Shown in pieces: positions 6,866 to 15,450 of a stretch of DNA of 34,499 nt. The DNA lies in assembly GCA_903824045.1 (NCBI GenBank), contig CAIJVD010000031.1, positions 1 to 34,499 of the forward strand. The letters run 5' to 3'. Both the position numbers and the translations under genes were made by a program. The stretch's first letter is position 1; each line of letters starts with the position of its first letter. This stretch comes from an uncultured Chlorobiaceae bacterium. GTDB lineage: Bacteria > Bacteroidota > Chlorobiia > Chlorobiales > Chlorobiaceae. Under the pieces are notes generated by a model that did not search any database, was not told the origin of the DNA, and saw only the letters and a list, made by a program, of their open reading frames with translations.

Positions 6866-8608
6866 TTAATTCAGTGCCCCGCGTCGTCCTGACGGGCACG
6901 AGGAGGCTGTCGGCGGAGACTGCAGGGCTTCAAGCACCTCCCTGCATGTGCCTAACCGCTGGATCTGTCCGTCAACAAGCAGCAGCATGTGCTCGATTGC
7001 GCTGATAATGTTCAGCCGGTGGGTGATGACGATCACCGTCGTACCTCTCTGCCGCAAGAGCTTTACGGCATTGATGAGCGCGGCATCACCGGCTTCGTCG
7101 AGGCTTGCATTCGGCTCATCGAGCACGACAAGCTTCGGCATGCCGTAGAGTGCACGGGCAAGTGCGATGCGCTGGCGTTCGCCACCGGAAAGCAGTGAAC
7201 CCTCTTCGCCCACCCGAGTCTCGTAGCCGTCCGGCAGCTGGGCAATGAAGCTTTCAAGTCCGACCATTTTGCATGCCTCGGAAAGTTTCTGTTTATCAGG
7301 CTCTCCGAACCGTGAGATATTCTCCGCGATGCTTCCTTCGAACAGCTCCACACTCTGCGGCAGATAGCCAACATGCTGGCCAAGTTCATCCTTGTTCCAC
7401 TGATAGAGGTCGTTTCCGTCAAGCCGTACCTTGCCCTGCGCGGCGGGCCATATTCCAGTAAGCAGTCTTGCCAGTGTTGTTTTTCCCGACGCCGATGGTC
7501 CCACGATAGCCAGTGACCCTCCGGGTGCGACCCTGAAGCTTACACCCCTGAGAATCTGTATCTGGCTCCTTGGCGCTCCCGCAATGACCCCCTCAACTGA
7601 AAGCAAGCCTGTCGGGGGCGGCAGCGCCATTTTCTTTTCCGGGAGCGGAAACTCCCTGAGGAGTATATCCAGGCGGCGGAATGCCTCCAGAGCCTCTTCA
7701 GTCTGGCGCCAGTTTCCGATGATCTGCACAAGCGGGGAGAGCACCTTGCCTCCGAGAATCGAGCCGACAATCATGCCGGAACCATGCAGCTCGCCCTTCA
7801 TCGTCAGCCAGCATCCAACACCGAGCAATAGAGAGCTCAACAGGTTTTGCACCAGTTTCGAGAGAACAGCATTGGTTCCGGCGTGATCGGAGGCGGTTGC
7901 CTGTGAGAGAAGAAACTCCTGCTGCAGAGCCGACCATCGCCTATGGATATCCGGTGCCATTCCCATCGACTCGATCACCTGCGCGTTGCGGATGACCTCA
8001 TCGGCATAGCCTTGAGAGATCATTGCACTGCGGTTTGCGGCCAGAAGCGGCAAGCCAATGCGCCGTTCATTGAGAGTTCCGATCCCGAACTGAAGCAGCG
8101 CGCCGGCAACGGCAAACCAGCCCAGCATTGGGTTCATCAGAAAAAGAATCACCAGGACAAGCATGGCGAAAGGGGTATCGAGAATCGCCAGAAAAGCTGG
8201 CGAAGGAAGAAACTCTCGCAGTGTTTTGAGGTCGCGCAGTGCTTGCGGCCCTGCAGCGGGAAAGTTTTTCGTGCGCGCCGAAAAAACCGAGGCAAACAGA
8301 GGGTCACGAACGTTTCTGTCAAGCTCCACTCCGGCATGCTGCATGATCTGATGGCGTACCCACTCGAGAGATTCAAGCAGCATGTATGCGCCAGCGACAG
8401 CTATCGTCAGCATCAGAAGAGTCGTATGGCTCTGGCTGTTTACCACCCGGTCATAGACCTCCATCATGTAGGCGCTTGGCGAAAGGACCAGCACATTGAT
8501 GAAGACCCCGAAAAAGAGCGTCTGATTAATGGCGGGAATCCTTGAGATGAGGGCTTCGCGCAGGGGAGAGTTTTCGTTGAATTTTTTCACGGCTCTCAAT
8601 GGATGCAC
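6866..8608 (-). CDS. Type I secretion ABC transporter, PrtD-type (first of pair)
   Basis: 580 aa, first gene of the secretion operon. PrtD-type membrane domain (LVLSPSAYMMEVYDRVVNSQ) followed by an ATPase domain with Walker A GPSASGKTT, Q-loop GYLPQSVELFEGSIAENI, signature LSGGERQRIALARAL, Walker B LVVLDEPNASLDEAG and THRLNI. No peptidase domain. It resembles its neighbour throughout but is clearly divergent, so the pair is not a recent duplication. The longest start is GTG at 8608. A second GTG at 8590 has a better-placed GAGAG and gives an N-terminus MKKFNENSPLREAL, so the true start is uncertain by six codons. Both proteins keep all catalytic motifs, so neither looks like a degenerate partner. 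Confidence 0.92.
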   Translation of the reverse strand: MHPLRAVKKFNENSPLREALISRIPAINQTLFFGVFINVLVLSPSAYMMEVYDRVVNSQSHTTLLMLTIAVAGAYMLLESLEWVRHQIMQHAGVELDRNVRDPLFASVFSARTKNFPAAGPQALRDLKTLREFLPSPAFLAILDTPFAMLVLVILFLMNPMLGWFAVAGALLQFGIGTLNERRIGLPLLAANRSAMISQGYADEVIRNAQVIESMGMAPDIHRRWSALQQEFLLSQATASDHAGTNAVLSKLVQNLLSSLLLGVGCWLTMKGELHGSGMIVGSILGGKVLSPLVQIIGNWRQTEEALEAFRRLDILLREFPLPEKKMALPPPTGLLSVEGVIAGAPRSQIQILRGVSFRVAPGGSLAIVGPSASGKTTLARLLTGIWPAAQGKVRLDGNDLYQWNKDELGQHVGYLPQSVELFEGSIAENISRFGEPDKQKLSEACKMVGLESFIAQLPDGYETRVGEEGSLLSGGERQRIALARALYGMPKLVVLDEPNASLDEAGDAALINAVKLLRQRGTTVIVITHRLNIISAIEHMLLLVDGQIQRLGTCREVLEALQSPPTASSCPSGRRGALN

Positions 8609-8702
8609 TGCCTGTTTCGTGTCGTATGCTCTTTGGCTGTCATGATATTTCGGCCCCGTTTTTACGGTTAACTATTAAGGAATTCGATTATTACCTCCGA
8701 TC

Positions 8703-8716
8703 GACTCACGTGAGTC
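8703..8716. promoter_or_regulatory. 14-bp perfect palindrome, candidate operator
   Basis: GACTCAC followed directly by GTGAGTC, a perfect two-fold symmetric site with no spacer, about 95 bases upstream of the first secretion gene. With the promoter proposed at 8726-8752 it would cover roughly +3 to +16 of the transcript, a usual place for a repressor site. Regulator unknown; no regulator gene is adjacent. Confidence 0.45.
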
Positions 8717-8725
8717 AATTAATCG

Positions 8726-8752
8726 ATTATCCCTAATCAAATACCATGCCAA
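8726..8752 (-). promoter_or_regulatory. Possible promoter of the secretion operon
   Basis: On the minus strand TTGGCA (8752-8747) and GATAAT (8731-8726) are separated by 15 bases. The -10 matches the sigma-70 consensus at five of six bases and the -35 at four of six, but the spacing is short. Weak evidence taken alone; its placement before the palindrome and the operon raises it slightly. Confidence 0.3.
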
Positions 8753-8803
8753 GATTTTGCATTTGAGCGATGACGGGCATCCTGAGGCGGATGGTCAGTG
8801 GGG

Positions 8804-8880
8804 ATGTCTCAGCAAAAGTTGCTTATTGTGAGACATAAACTGTCTTTATTAAGACGGAAGCCTTTGTTTTCATAAGGCTT
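8804..8880. other. Cluster of three small hairpins
   Basis: ATGTCTCA (8804-8811) pairs with TGAGACAT (8829-8836), with a nested AGCAA/TTGCT stem inside. GTCTT/AAGAC follows around TATT (8842-8855), then AAGCCTT (8858-8864) pairing with AAGGCTT (8874-8880). There are no long T runs. They may be a structured 5' leader or remnants of small terminators; I match no riboswitch consensus. Confidence 0.4.
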
Positions 8881-8908
8881 GACGGTGAATGCAGTTAAAG
8901 GGGGGGGG

Positions 8909-8932
8909 CCGACAGGCCGTTGAGCCTGTCGG
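8909..8932 (-). terminator. Hairpin downstream of the Get3-like ATPase gene
   Basis: CCGACAGGC (8909-8917) pairs perfectly with GCCTGTCGG (8924-8932) around a 6-base loop, 11 bases past the ATPase stop. In the minus direction it is followed by C9 and then TTT rather than a T run, so termination is plausible but atypical. Confidence 0.55.
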
Positions 8933-8943
8933 ACAGAATCGGT

Positions 8944-10149
8944 TCAGGTTGGCGCGGAGGAAGGCTCTTTTTTGCGGAAGTCGATTTTCAGCCACTCCTC
9001 TTCGTATCCGGCTTCGGCTACCCGCATGCCGGCAAGAAAGAGCGGGAGGATGACACCTTTCTGGTAGTTGCCAATCCTGACGCTCATGGAGTCGCCGACC
9101 TGCATGACTTTGGCTTCCATGCGGTTGTCGAAGACGAAGGGGAGTCGGAGTTTCATCACGTAGTGTCCCTCGCTGATTTTCGTGATGAGGGTGTGCTCCT
9201 CATGGAAGAAGATGTCTATCGGGTCTTTCCCTTTATAAACCAGGTCGCCCACGATTTTCAGCATCTCTAGACCGAGCACTTCGCGCTTGAAGAGCGGCAC
9301 TCTGGTGATCGGAATCGGGGCGAAGGAGCGTTCGATCTGCTCGAGGTATTTTTTCTGGATGGTTTTCCACTCGTCGAAGTAGGCCCCGTCCACCTCATCC
9401 ATGTAGACGCGGTTGATCACCACCTGGTCCACGGTGATGCCGTAGAGGTTGAGGTAGGTAAGCGCCCGCATCGACTCCTTCACGACCATTTTTTCCGGGT
9501 TCATCACAAGGCGTACGGTGGTTCTGGTGCCGTCGGAGAGAAGCTCGACGATTCCCTCAATCGACGAGAAGAGGTGGTCTATCTGGTCGTAGACATCGAC
9601 GTCGGGTACCATGTCGTGCAATCGCCCGATCCGTTTCGAGAGAGGGCGGATCATCGGCTTGACCACATACTTCTCAAGGTTCCGCATCAGTTTGAGCATC
9701 CAGCCGAAGGTCTCGGGCAGGGAGAGCAGGCGCAGCGTTTCGCCGGTCGGCGCGCAGTCGACCACCAGGAGGTCGTACTCCTTCGACTCGTTGTAGCGCT
9801 TGATGTAGGAGAGGGAGAAGAGCTCCTCCATGCCGGGCAGAACGCCCATCTCCTCGACATAGATTCCCTTGATGCCCTGCACCTCCATGAGGTGCGCGAA
9901 GTGTTCCCGCACGATCTCCCAGTTGAGCGAGAGGTCGCCGTAGACGCTTACCTCCTGACCCCAGAGGTTGTCGGCGATTTTGAGGGGAGTAGGGCCGAGC
10001 TCAATGTCGAACGAGTCCCCGAGGCTGTGCGCCGGATCGGTTGAAATGATGAGGGTCCTGTATCCCATTGATGCCGCCTTGACGGCGGTCGCCGCGGCAA
10101 TCGAGGTTTTGCCGACACCCCCCTTCCCTGTGAAAACGATGTTTCTCAT
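8944..10149 (-). CDS. ArsA/Get3-family ATPase with C-terminal alpha-crystallin-like domain (Get3d-like)
   Basis: 401 aa. It has a deviant Walker A GKGGVGKT (residues 8-15), switch I DPAHSLGD (38-45) and A-loop/switch [10 protein letters not shown] (131-138), the signature of the ArsA/Get3 ATPases. After the ATPase core, residues about 320-392 form a beta-rich segment ([10 protein letters not shown] through EEEWLKIDF) matching the ArsA HSP20-like domain found in Get3d of cyanobacteria and chloroplasts. Only one ATPase half is present and no arsenite pump or arsenic regulator is nearby, so arsenic export is unlikely. A role in handling hydrophobic or membrane-bound client proteins is inferred by homology. 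It sits last in a minus-strand series, 87 bases after the nitroreductase gene. Confidence 0.88.
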   Translation of the reverse strand: MRNIVFTGKGGVGKTSIAAATAVKAASMGYRTLIISTDPAHSLGDSFDIELGPTPLKIADNLWGQEVSVYGDLSLNWEIVREHFAHLMEVQGIKGIYVEEMGVLPGMEELFSLSYIKRYNESKEYDLLVVDCAPTGETLRLLSLPETFGWMLKLMRNLEKYVVKPMIRPLSKRIGRLHDMVPDVDVYDQIDHLFSSIEGIVELLSDGTRTTVRLVMNPEKMVVKESMRALTYLNLYGITVDQVVINRVYMDEVDGAYFDEWKTIQKKYLEQIERSFAPIPITRVPLFKREVLGLEMLKIVGDLVYKGKDPIDIFFHEEHTLITKISEGHYVMKLRLPFVFDNRMEAKVMQVGDSMSVRIGNYQKGVILPLFLAGMRVAEAGYEEEWLKIDFRKKEPSSAPT

Positions 10150-10236
10150 GGTGCATCCGTTTTGCTTTTTCAGGGGGGAGTACTATGGTAACAACACAGG
10201 ATGCCAGAAAATTCACGCGCATTTTTCTTCAATCGC

Positions 10237-10749
10237 TCAAAGAAATTCAACAATCTCTTCGAGCGGTTTTCGACTCTTGGGGCGGATTTCGAGGTTCGGG
10301 GCGGGGTAGCCGAGGGGGGTGAAGGCGAAGAGTTCTTCTCTCTCCTTCATGCCGAGTGCCCGCTTCAGCATCTCCTTGTCGAATGCGGCAATCCAGCAGG
10401 TGCCGAGCCCTTCCCACGCGGCGGCAAGCACAAGGTGGTCCATAACGATGCCGAGGTCGGTCTCGATGGAGTTGTAGCCGTCCTGCCGGACCCATGCGCT
10501 TTCACGCTCTCCGGTTACGATAAGGATGCAGGGTGCAGTCTTGATCCAGTCGCGGGCGTTGCATGGGTAGACTTTCTGGAGCATTTCGGGTGTTCTGACA
10601 ACCTTGATGCGCCATGGCTGGCGGTTGCAGGCCGAGGGGGCCATCCTGCCGGCGTTGAGGATTCTCTTTAGCAGCTCTTCGGGAATTGGCCGGTCGCTCT
10701 CGTAGTTTCGTATGCTGCTGCGTGCTGTCACAAGGTCGTAAAAGTCCAT
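10237..10749 (-). CDS. Nitroreductase-family flavoprotein
   Basis: 170 aa from the ATG at 10749. The N-terminus carries the flavin-binding pattern of the family (ARSSIRNYESDRPIP, then AGRMAPSACNRQPWRI). A central GIVMDHLVLAAAWEGLGTCWI and a C-terminal PLGYPAPN follow. These are FMN-dependent NAD(P)H oxidoreductases; the substrate cannot be read from sequence, and the short length suggests a small single-domain member. The start is well supported by AAAGGAG immediately upstream, just after the TGA of the preceding gene, so the two are probably translationally coupled. A longer frame to 10767 would place that Shine-Dalgarno inside the coding region. Confidence 0.9.
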   Translation of the reverse strand: MDFYDLVTARSSIRNYESDRPIPEELLKRILNAGRMAPSACNRQPWRIKVVRTPEMLQKVYPCNARDWIKTAPCILIVTGERESAWVRQDGYNSIETDLGIVMDHLVLAAAWEGLGTCWIAAFDKEMLKRALGMKEREELFAFTPLGYPAPNLEIRPKSRKPLEEIVEFL

Positions 10750-10763
10750 GGTGCAGGCTCCTT

Positions 10764-11375
10764 TCAAATGTGCTGGATTCTGGCGAAGTCCTTTGAAATG
10801 GCATTAAACATCCGGTTCGTCGCGGTCTGCATGATGATGGACATTCCTGCGTTGGTCATGAGCTTGATGATCTGCTCGGGAATGATCCGGAACGCGGGGT
10901 AGAGAATAAACTTGACATCGACCTGCAGCTGGAAGTTGACCCTCGTCCGCTTCTCTTCCATGCGGTGGAGGTCAAGCGAGGCTGAGGCTCTGCCTTCGAA
11001 AAGATAGTTGATTGGGTCCTCAACCTTTGAAGGCGCAGGGTAGTGTTTCCAGCGAATCCGGCGGCCAACGGTATGCTCCAGGATCATCTCTTCGGTGAGT
11101 TGCTCAGGGGTGTGGTCTTCGAGATGAACCGGCAGTTCGACGAGCAGTTCATCGGTCTGTTCAACATAGAAGATGACGTCAAACGGGTTGTTCTGTGGAT
11201 CGGTGACCCGGAAGTGCCACTTGTAGACGTTTTCCGTTTCGGTCAATTCGACGCTGTGGCAGAAGGGGTTGAAACCAAGGACTTTTTTCTGGTTTCCGAG
11301 ATAGTTCGCTGTTTTTTCCAGCTCTTCGAAAAATATCCAGTCTCCTTTGCTGGTGCCTGTAGACTCCATCTCCAT
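10764..11375 (-). CDS. Hypothetical SRPBCC/DUF1997-like protein
   Basis: 203 aa, soluble, no signal peptide. The layout resembles START/SRPBCC lipid- or ligand-binding folds: an early segment [20 protein letters not shown], several beta strands, and a long amphipathic C-terminal helix (ITSNAGMSI-type stretch through [11 protein letters not shown]). I recognise similarity in pattern to the DUF1997 group common in phototrophs but cannot confirm family membership by eye. It lies 108 bases after prfA and 14 bases before the nitroreductase start, so it shares that gene's transcript. ATGs at 11375 and 11369 are both possible; neither has a good ribosome site. Confidence 0.7.
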   Translation of the reverse strand: MEMESTGTSKGDWIFFEELEKTANYLGNQKKVLGFNPFCHSVELTETENVYKWHFRVTDPQNNPFDVIFYVEQTDELLVELPVHLEDHTPEQLTEEMILEHTVGRRIRWKHYPAPSKVEDPINYLFEGRASASLDLHRMEEKRTRVNFQLQVDVKFILYPAFRIIPEQIIKLMTNAGMSIIMQTATNRMFNAISKDFARIQHI

Positions 11376-11483
11376 AATCGCGATCGGTAGGTTCGGTTTC
11401 GTGAGCTTTTTGTGGTACTCTTCCCCCGAAAATATAGTGAGAATCCAGGGGAAAACTATCTGCCATCAGGGTTCGGCGGGTGG

Positions 11484-12557
11484 TTACATGAGTTCGGCTT
11501 TCAGCCGTTCAGTCTGGTCGTGCATTTTGAGCGCATTGATGATGTCGTGCATCTCTCCCTGCAGGATCTGCGGGAGGGCGTGGCTGGTGAAGCCGATGCG
11601 GTGATCGGTGACTCGCGACTGGGGGAAGTTGTAGGTGCGGATCTTGGCGCTCCGGTCGCCGGTTGTGACCATAGAACGGCGCAGGTCGGCCCTCTCTTGC
11701 ACCTGAGCGGCAAGCTGCTGGTCATAGAGCTTGGCCAGAAGCATCTTCATCGCCCGCTCCTTGTTCTGAAGCTGGGAGCGCTCCTCCTGGCATGCCACAA
11801 CAATGCCGCTCGGCATATGGGTGATGCGCACAGCGGTTTCGACCTTGTTGACGTTCTGCCCTCCTTTTCCTCCGCTGCGGTAGGTGTCGTAGCGCAGATC
11901 CTCACGGCGAACCTCAACGTCGACCTCTTCGGCCTCGGGAAGCACGGCGACGCTTACGGCCGAGGTGTGGATTCGTCCCTGTGTCTCGGTGTCGGGCACT
12001 CGCTGTACGCGGTGGACGCCGCTTTCGTACTTCATGGTGGAGTAGACGTCGTGACCTCTCACTTCCATGGTGATTTCGCGGAAACCGCCGGGCATGGAGC
12101 TTTCGTTGTAGTGCATGATTTCATACTTCCATCCCTGGCTTTCGGCGTATCGCTGGTACATTCTCAAGATGTCGGCAGCAAAGAGCGCGGCCTCCTCTCC
12201 GCCGGTGCCAGCGCGAATCTCTACAATGACGTTGCGTGAGTCGGCCTCGTCTTTGGGCAGAAGGAGTACCTTGAGCTGCTGCTCAAGCTCCGGCAGCTTT
12301 TTCTGCAGTTCGGTGATTTCGGCCTGCACGAGCTCTTTCATCTCCGGGTCCTGCTCGCTTTTCAGCAAGGATTTCGACTCATTGAGTTCGGTTTGCGCCT
12401 GTGCGTACTCGTCATAGGCTTGAACGATCTCCTTGAGGTCGCTGTACTCCTTGTTGAGTTTGCGGAATCGAGCCTGGTCAGTTGCGGCTGCCGGGTCGGC
12501 AAGGAGGCGCTCAAGGTCGAGGTGCTTCTCCTTTATGTATTGCAGTTTTTCGAGCAT
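11484..12557 (-). CDS. prfA: Peptide chain release factor 1
   Basis: 357 aa, the normal length. It recognises UAA and UAG in the ribosomal A site and triggers peptidyl-tRNA hydrolysis. The catalytic GGQ motif is in [11 protein letters not shown], and the stop-codon tripeptide is of the PxT type (VPDTETQGR), which assigns it to RF1 rather than RF2 (SPF). The N-terminal helical domain and the C-terminal [19 protein letters not shown] stretch are typical. GAGGA lies 6 bases before the ATG. It follows rseP by 19 bases, indicating co-transcription. Confidence 0.97.
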   Translation of the reverse strand: MLEKLQYIKEKHLDLERLLADPAAATDQARFRKLNKEYSDLKEIVQAYDEYAQAQTELNESKSLLKSEQDPEMKELVQAEITELQKKLPELEQQLKVLLLPKDEADSRNVIVEIRAGTGGEEAALFAADILRMYQRYAESQGWKYEIMHYNESSMPGGFREITMEVRGHDVYSTMKYESGVHRVQRVPDTETQGRIHTSAVSVAVLPEAEEVDVEVRREDLRYDTYRSGGKGGQNVNKVETAVRITHMPSGIVVACQEERSQLQNKERAMKMLLAKLYDQQLAAQVQERADLRRSMVTTGDRSAKIRTYNFPQSRVTDHRIGFTSHALPQILQGEMHDIINALKMHDQTERLKAELM

Positions 12558-12576
12558 TGTGTCCTCTTCGCCGCCC

Positions 12577-13938
12577 TCAGGGGTTGACGATGTCGTTGAT
12601 AAGAATGAATGCGAAAAGCGCCAGAATGAGTGCCATGCCGACCTGCTGAATGCGCATTTTTATGCTGAACGGCAGTTCCCGCCCGATAATGCCTTCGATG
12701 CCGTTGAGGAGAAACTGGCCTCCGTCGAGCGCCGGGACCGGCAGGATGTTGATAATGGCCAGCGAGATCGAGAGCATGGAGAGAAAGTAAAGGAAGCTGA
12801 CCGGACCCTGCTCGGCACTTCGGCTGGCAATCTTTGCAATCTTGATCGGGCCACCGACAGATTTGCGGAACTCCTCCTGGCCGGTGAAGATTTTGGCGAA
12901 TCCCTGAACGGTCATGACGCTCATCTTCCATGTCTGCCCGATGCCGTCGGCTATCGCCTCTCCCGGCCCTACCTTTCTGCGCTGTGTCGGCAGAATCTGC
13001 TTGAGCGAGATGCCGATCTTTCCTGAACTGTTGGGCACAACGGTGGTGAGCTGCTCGCGTCCCTCTGCAAGAATCCTGGAGGGAGAGATCGACTGCCCTT
13101 TAACAGGTTCGATGTAGCGCCATCTGATGGCAATTGGTTTGCCCGGATGAGCGGAGATGATGCCGACGACCTCGGCCCAGTCGGAGACCGGTTTTGCGTC
13201 GATTGAGGTGATGAGTCCACCTGATTTCAGTCCGGCAACTTTCGCCGGCTGGCGATCAAGAACCTCTTCAATAAACGGTGGAACAATCGGACGGATGCCG
13301 AGCCCCTTCTGGTCGTTGATTCTCGACATGATGTTCGACGGGGCGTTGAGGGTCAGGCTCTCTCTGTTGCGCCGAACGGTGTAGCTGAGCGTTTTTGCGC
13401 TAAGCAGCTCGGGGTCGAGCGCCTCCTCCCAGCTTGCGACCGGCTTGCCGTTCACCGCCTGAAAGCGGTCACCGGTCTTCATGCCCATAGCCTCGAAGAC
13501 GGAACCCTTTTCGACGAAAGAGGGGGTGGTGACGCTGGTTCGGGCTTCACCAAGCACCAGCGTGATGCCGATAAAGATCACGGCGGCAAGAAGGATGTTC
13601 ATGACAACGCCGCCCGCAAGCACAATCATGCGCTGCCATGCTGGCTTGGCCCTGAACTCCCACGGCTGAATCTCCTCGCTCTGGAAATCGGTATCGAGAC
13701 TTTCATCAACCATTCCGGCGATTTTGACGTAGCCGCCAATCGGAAATACCCCGATGCCGTACTCGGTCTCGCCAATCTGTTTTTTCCAGAGCCTCAGGCC
13801 CCAGAAATCGAAGCCGATGTAAAACTTGTCGACCCTCATGCCGAAAAGTTTTGCTGTCAGGAAGTGGCCGAGCTCATGGGCCGTCACCAGAATGAAAATG
13901 GCAAGAATGAAGAAAAATGTCGTGGTCAGAAGATCCAT
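12577..13938 (-). CDS. rseP: RseP-type site-2 intramembrane zinc metalloprotease
   Basis: 453 aa. HELGH at residues 21-25 lies in the first membrane helix and supplies two zinc ligands and the catalytic Glu. The third ligand is in [10 protein letters not shown] near the C-terminus. Between them are PDZ-like segments ([19 protein letters not shown] and [19 protein letters not shown]), so two PDZ domains as in E. coli RseP. It cleaves membrane-bound substrates such as anti-sigma factors or signal-peptide remnants; the actual substrate is unknown here. Located between dxr and prfA; the dxr-rseP neighbourhood is common in bacteria. No clear Shine-Dalgarno sequence precedes the ATG. Confidence 0.96.
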   Translation of the reverse strand: MDLLTTTFFFILAIFILVTAHELGHFLTAKLFGMRVDKFYIGFDFWGLRLWKKQIGETEYGIGVFPIGGYVKIAGMVDESLDTDFQSEEIQPWEFRAKPAWQRMIVLAGGVVMNILLAAVIFIGITLVLGEARTSVTTPSFVEKGSVFEAMGMKTGDRFQAVNGKPVASWEEALDPELLSAKTLSYTVRRNRESLTLNAPSNIMSRINDQKGLGIRPIVPPFIEEVLDRQPAKVAGLKSGGLITSIDAKPVSDWAEVVGIISAHPGKPIAIRWRYIEPVKGQSISPSRILAEGREQLTTVVPNSSGKIGISLKQILPTQRRKVGPGEAIADGIGQTWKMSVMTVQGFAKIFTGQEEFRKSVGGPIKIAKIASRSAEQGPVSFLYFLSMLSISLAIINILPVPALDGGQFLLNGIEGIIGRELPFSIKMRIQQVGMALILALFAFILINDIVNP

Positions 13939-14005
13939 GGATGTTGTTCGTTTCAGTAGGGAAAAGAGGTGCTCCCGATGTTGGAGGCCGCACCAGTTAT
14001 AAGGG

Positions 14006-15154
14006 TCATTCGATAAATTTCAATGCACGCTCTCTGGCCCACCGGTCGGCCTGCAGGTACTCTTCGAGCTCGACGGGTGAAAAGGGTTCGTGTGCCTGCA
14101 TGGTTTTGTCAACGGTTTCAGCAATCCCGGTAAAGCCGATTTTTTTCTGGAGGAAGGCAGCTACGGCGATTTCGTTGGCGGCGTTGAGCACTGCCGGGTA
14201 GGTTCGGCCGGCCTTCAGGGCGTCAAACGCCAGGTTGAGGGCAGGGAATCGAAGCCTGTCAGGTTCCTCGAAGGTCAGTGTTCCTGTCTTTACCAGGTCA
14301 AGCTTGTGAATGCCGCTTTCACATCGTTCGGGCCAGGCAAGGGCGTAGGCAATCGGCGCACGCATGTCGGGAGCTCCAAGCTGGGCGATGACGCAGCCGT
14401 CAATATATTCAACCATGGAGTGAATGATGCTCTGGGGATGAACCACAACGCCGATTTTTTCGGCCGGCATGTTGAACAGCCAGTGAGCCTCGATGACCTC
14501 CAGCCCTTTGTTCATAAGGGTTGCGGAGTCGATGGTTATTTTTGCCCCCATGCTCCACTGCGGGTGCTTCAGTGCGCGCTCGGGGGTGACCTCCTTCAGC
14601 TCCTCCTGCGGAGTGTTGCGGAAGGGGCCGCCCGAAGCGGTGAGGATGATGCGTTCGACATCTTCTGTGCGGTGCCCCTGGAGCGACTGGAAGATTGCCG
14701 AGTGCTCGCTGTCCACGGGAAGCAGGTGAACGTTATGCTTTTTGATGAGGTCTGAAACCAGCTGTCCGGCAACGACAAGGGTCTCCTTGTTGGCGAGGGC
14801 AATATGCTTGCCCGCCTTGATGGCGCTGACGGTTGGCACAAGGCCGGCCGCACCGACGATGGCCGATACAACCATATCCGTCTCTTCAAGAGAGGCTACC
14901 ATTGCGGCCCCTTCAGTTCCGAAATAGATTTCAGGCTTGCAGTCGCCAAGCATCTCTCTCAGGCGGGCTACCGAGGCCTCGTCTCTGACGGAGACCGCAG
15001 TCGGGCGGAACTCCTCGATCTGCCGGGCGAGTCCGGCGATATCCTGGCCTGCGGCAAGGCCGGCGACGCTGAATTTTTCGGGATGCTGCCGGACAACGTC
15101 AAGGGTGCTCAATCCTATAGAGCCGGTTGAGCCAAGGATGGCGAGTGTTCGCAT
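14006..15154 (-). CDS. dxr: 1-deoxy-D-xylulose 5-phosphate reductoisomerase
   Basis: 382 aa from the ATG at 15154. It converts DXP to MEP with NADPH, the committed step of the MEP isoprenoid route, which in phototrophs also feeds carotenoids, quinones and chlorophyll side chains. NADPH-binding GSTGSIG is near the N-terminus. The metal ligands are the Asp and Glu of PVDSEHSA and the Glu of NKGLEVIEA; the flexible-loop region contains [18 protein letters not shown]. The frame is open to 15205, but those 17 extra residues are not family-like and [14 protein letters not shown] is the usual N-terminus. It is the first gene of the minus-strand series with rseP and prfA. Confidence 0.96.
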   Translation of the reverse strand: MRTLAILGSTGSIGLSTLDVVRQHPEKFSVAGLAAGQDIAGLARQIEEFRPTAVSVRDEASVARLREMLGDCKPEIYFGTEGAAMVASLEETDMVVSAIVGAAGLVPTVSAIKAGKHIALANKETLVVAGQLVSDLIKKHNVHLLPVDSEHSAIFQSLQGHRTEDVERIILTASGGPFRNTPQEELKEVTPERALKHPQWSMGAKITIDSATLMNKGLEVIEAHWLFNMPAEKIGVVVHPQSIIHSMVEYIDGCVIAQLGAPDMRAPIAYALAWPERCESGIHKLDLVKTGTLTFEEPDRLRFPALNLAFDALKAGRTYPAVLNAANEIAVAAFLQKKIGFTGIAETVDKTMQAHEPFSPVELEEYLQADRWARERALKFIE

Positions 15155-15277
15155 AGTGATGAACAAAAAAAAAGTTGCCGGGTTTGGCCGCCGAATTACC
15201 GGCATGAATTTATGCTTTTTCGGGAAGGCTTACAAATAACGCACAATCGAGCTCTTGGGCGGGGATGTTTTTTCTTT

Positions 15278-15306
15278 TTGTACTTCCTTGAAAATAGTGG
15301 TATAAT
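15278..15306 (+). promoter_or_regulatory. Promoter of tRNA-Val
   Basis: TTGTAC (15278-15283), a 17-base spacer and a perfect TATAAT (15301-15306). Transcription would start about 15313, nine bases before the mature tRNA. This is the clearest sigma-70-type promoter in the window. Confidence 0.7.
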
Positions 15307-15321
15307 GATGCCCCGTTTCAA

Positions 15322-15395
15322 GGGTTCCTAGCTCAGCTGGTTAGAGCGACTGGTTTACACCCAGTAGGTCGGGGGTTCGAATCCCTCGGGACCCA
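15322..15395 (+). tRNA. tRNA-Val (anticodon TAC)
   Basis: 74 bases. Acceptor stem GGGTTCC/GGGACCC (with one G-T pair), D-arm GCTC...GAGC, anticodon stem ACTGG/CCAGT around TTTACAC (anticodon TAC, reading GTN valine codons), a T-arm GGGGG TTCGAAT CCCTC, and discriminator A. The CCA end is not encoded (CA follows), so it must be added enzymatically. Confidence 0.97.
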
Positions 15396-15418
15396 CATCG
15401 ACACTCTACAGTGCACCC

Positions 15419-15445
15419 AAAAAGGCAGGATTTTCCTGCCTTTTT
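15419..15445. terminator. Bidirectional terminator shared by tRNA-Val and the ftsH-acyP pair
   Basis: AAAAAGGCAGG (15419-15429) pairs with CCTGCCTTTTT (15435-15445) around a 5-base loop. The stem ends in A5/T5, so it works as an intrinsic terminator in both directions. It is 24 bases after the tRNA on the plus strand and just after the acylphosphatase stop on the minus strand. Confidence 0.9.
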
Positions 15446-15450
15446 GCATT

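Larger units (their letters stand above)
8609..8943. other. 335-base gene-free region, structured leader between secretion operon and ATPase gene
   Basis: No coding frame is supported. It contains, left to right: a GGAGGT on the minus strand (about 8685-8690) with no start codon at a useful distance; a 14-bp palindrome; a possible minus-strand promoter; three hairpins (8804-8836, 8842-8855, 8858-8880); a G9 run; and a 9-bp-stem hairpin after the Get3-like gene. It is the only upstream region available for control of the secretion operon. Confidence 0.7.

Noticed and set aside
8685-8690. Perfect GGAGGT on the minus strand, possible leader peptide
   Set aside because: No ATG, GTG or TTG follows at 4-12 bases; the only short frame would need an ATA start.
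8735-8755. Sigma-54 promoter (TTGGCAT...TTGAT) upstream of the secretion operon
   Set aside because: The -12 element has GA instead of the near-invariant GC, so the match is not adequate.
8804-8880. Cyclic di-GMP or other riboswitch before the secretion operon
   Set aside because: The hairpins lack the conserved GEMM core and tetraloop-receptor features; no known riboswitch consensus could be matched by eye.
8944-10149. Arsenite efflux pump ATPase (ArsA in the strict sense)
   Set aside because: Only one ATPase half, a crystallin-like C-terminus, and no arsB, arsR, arsC or acr3 nearby.
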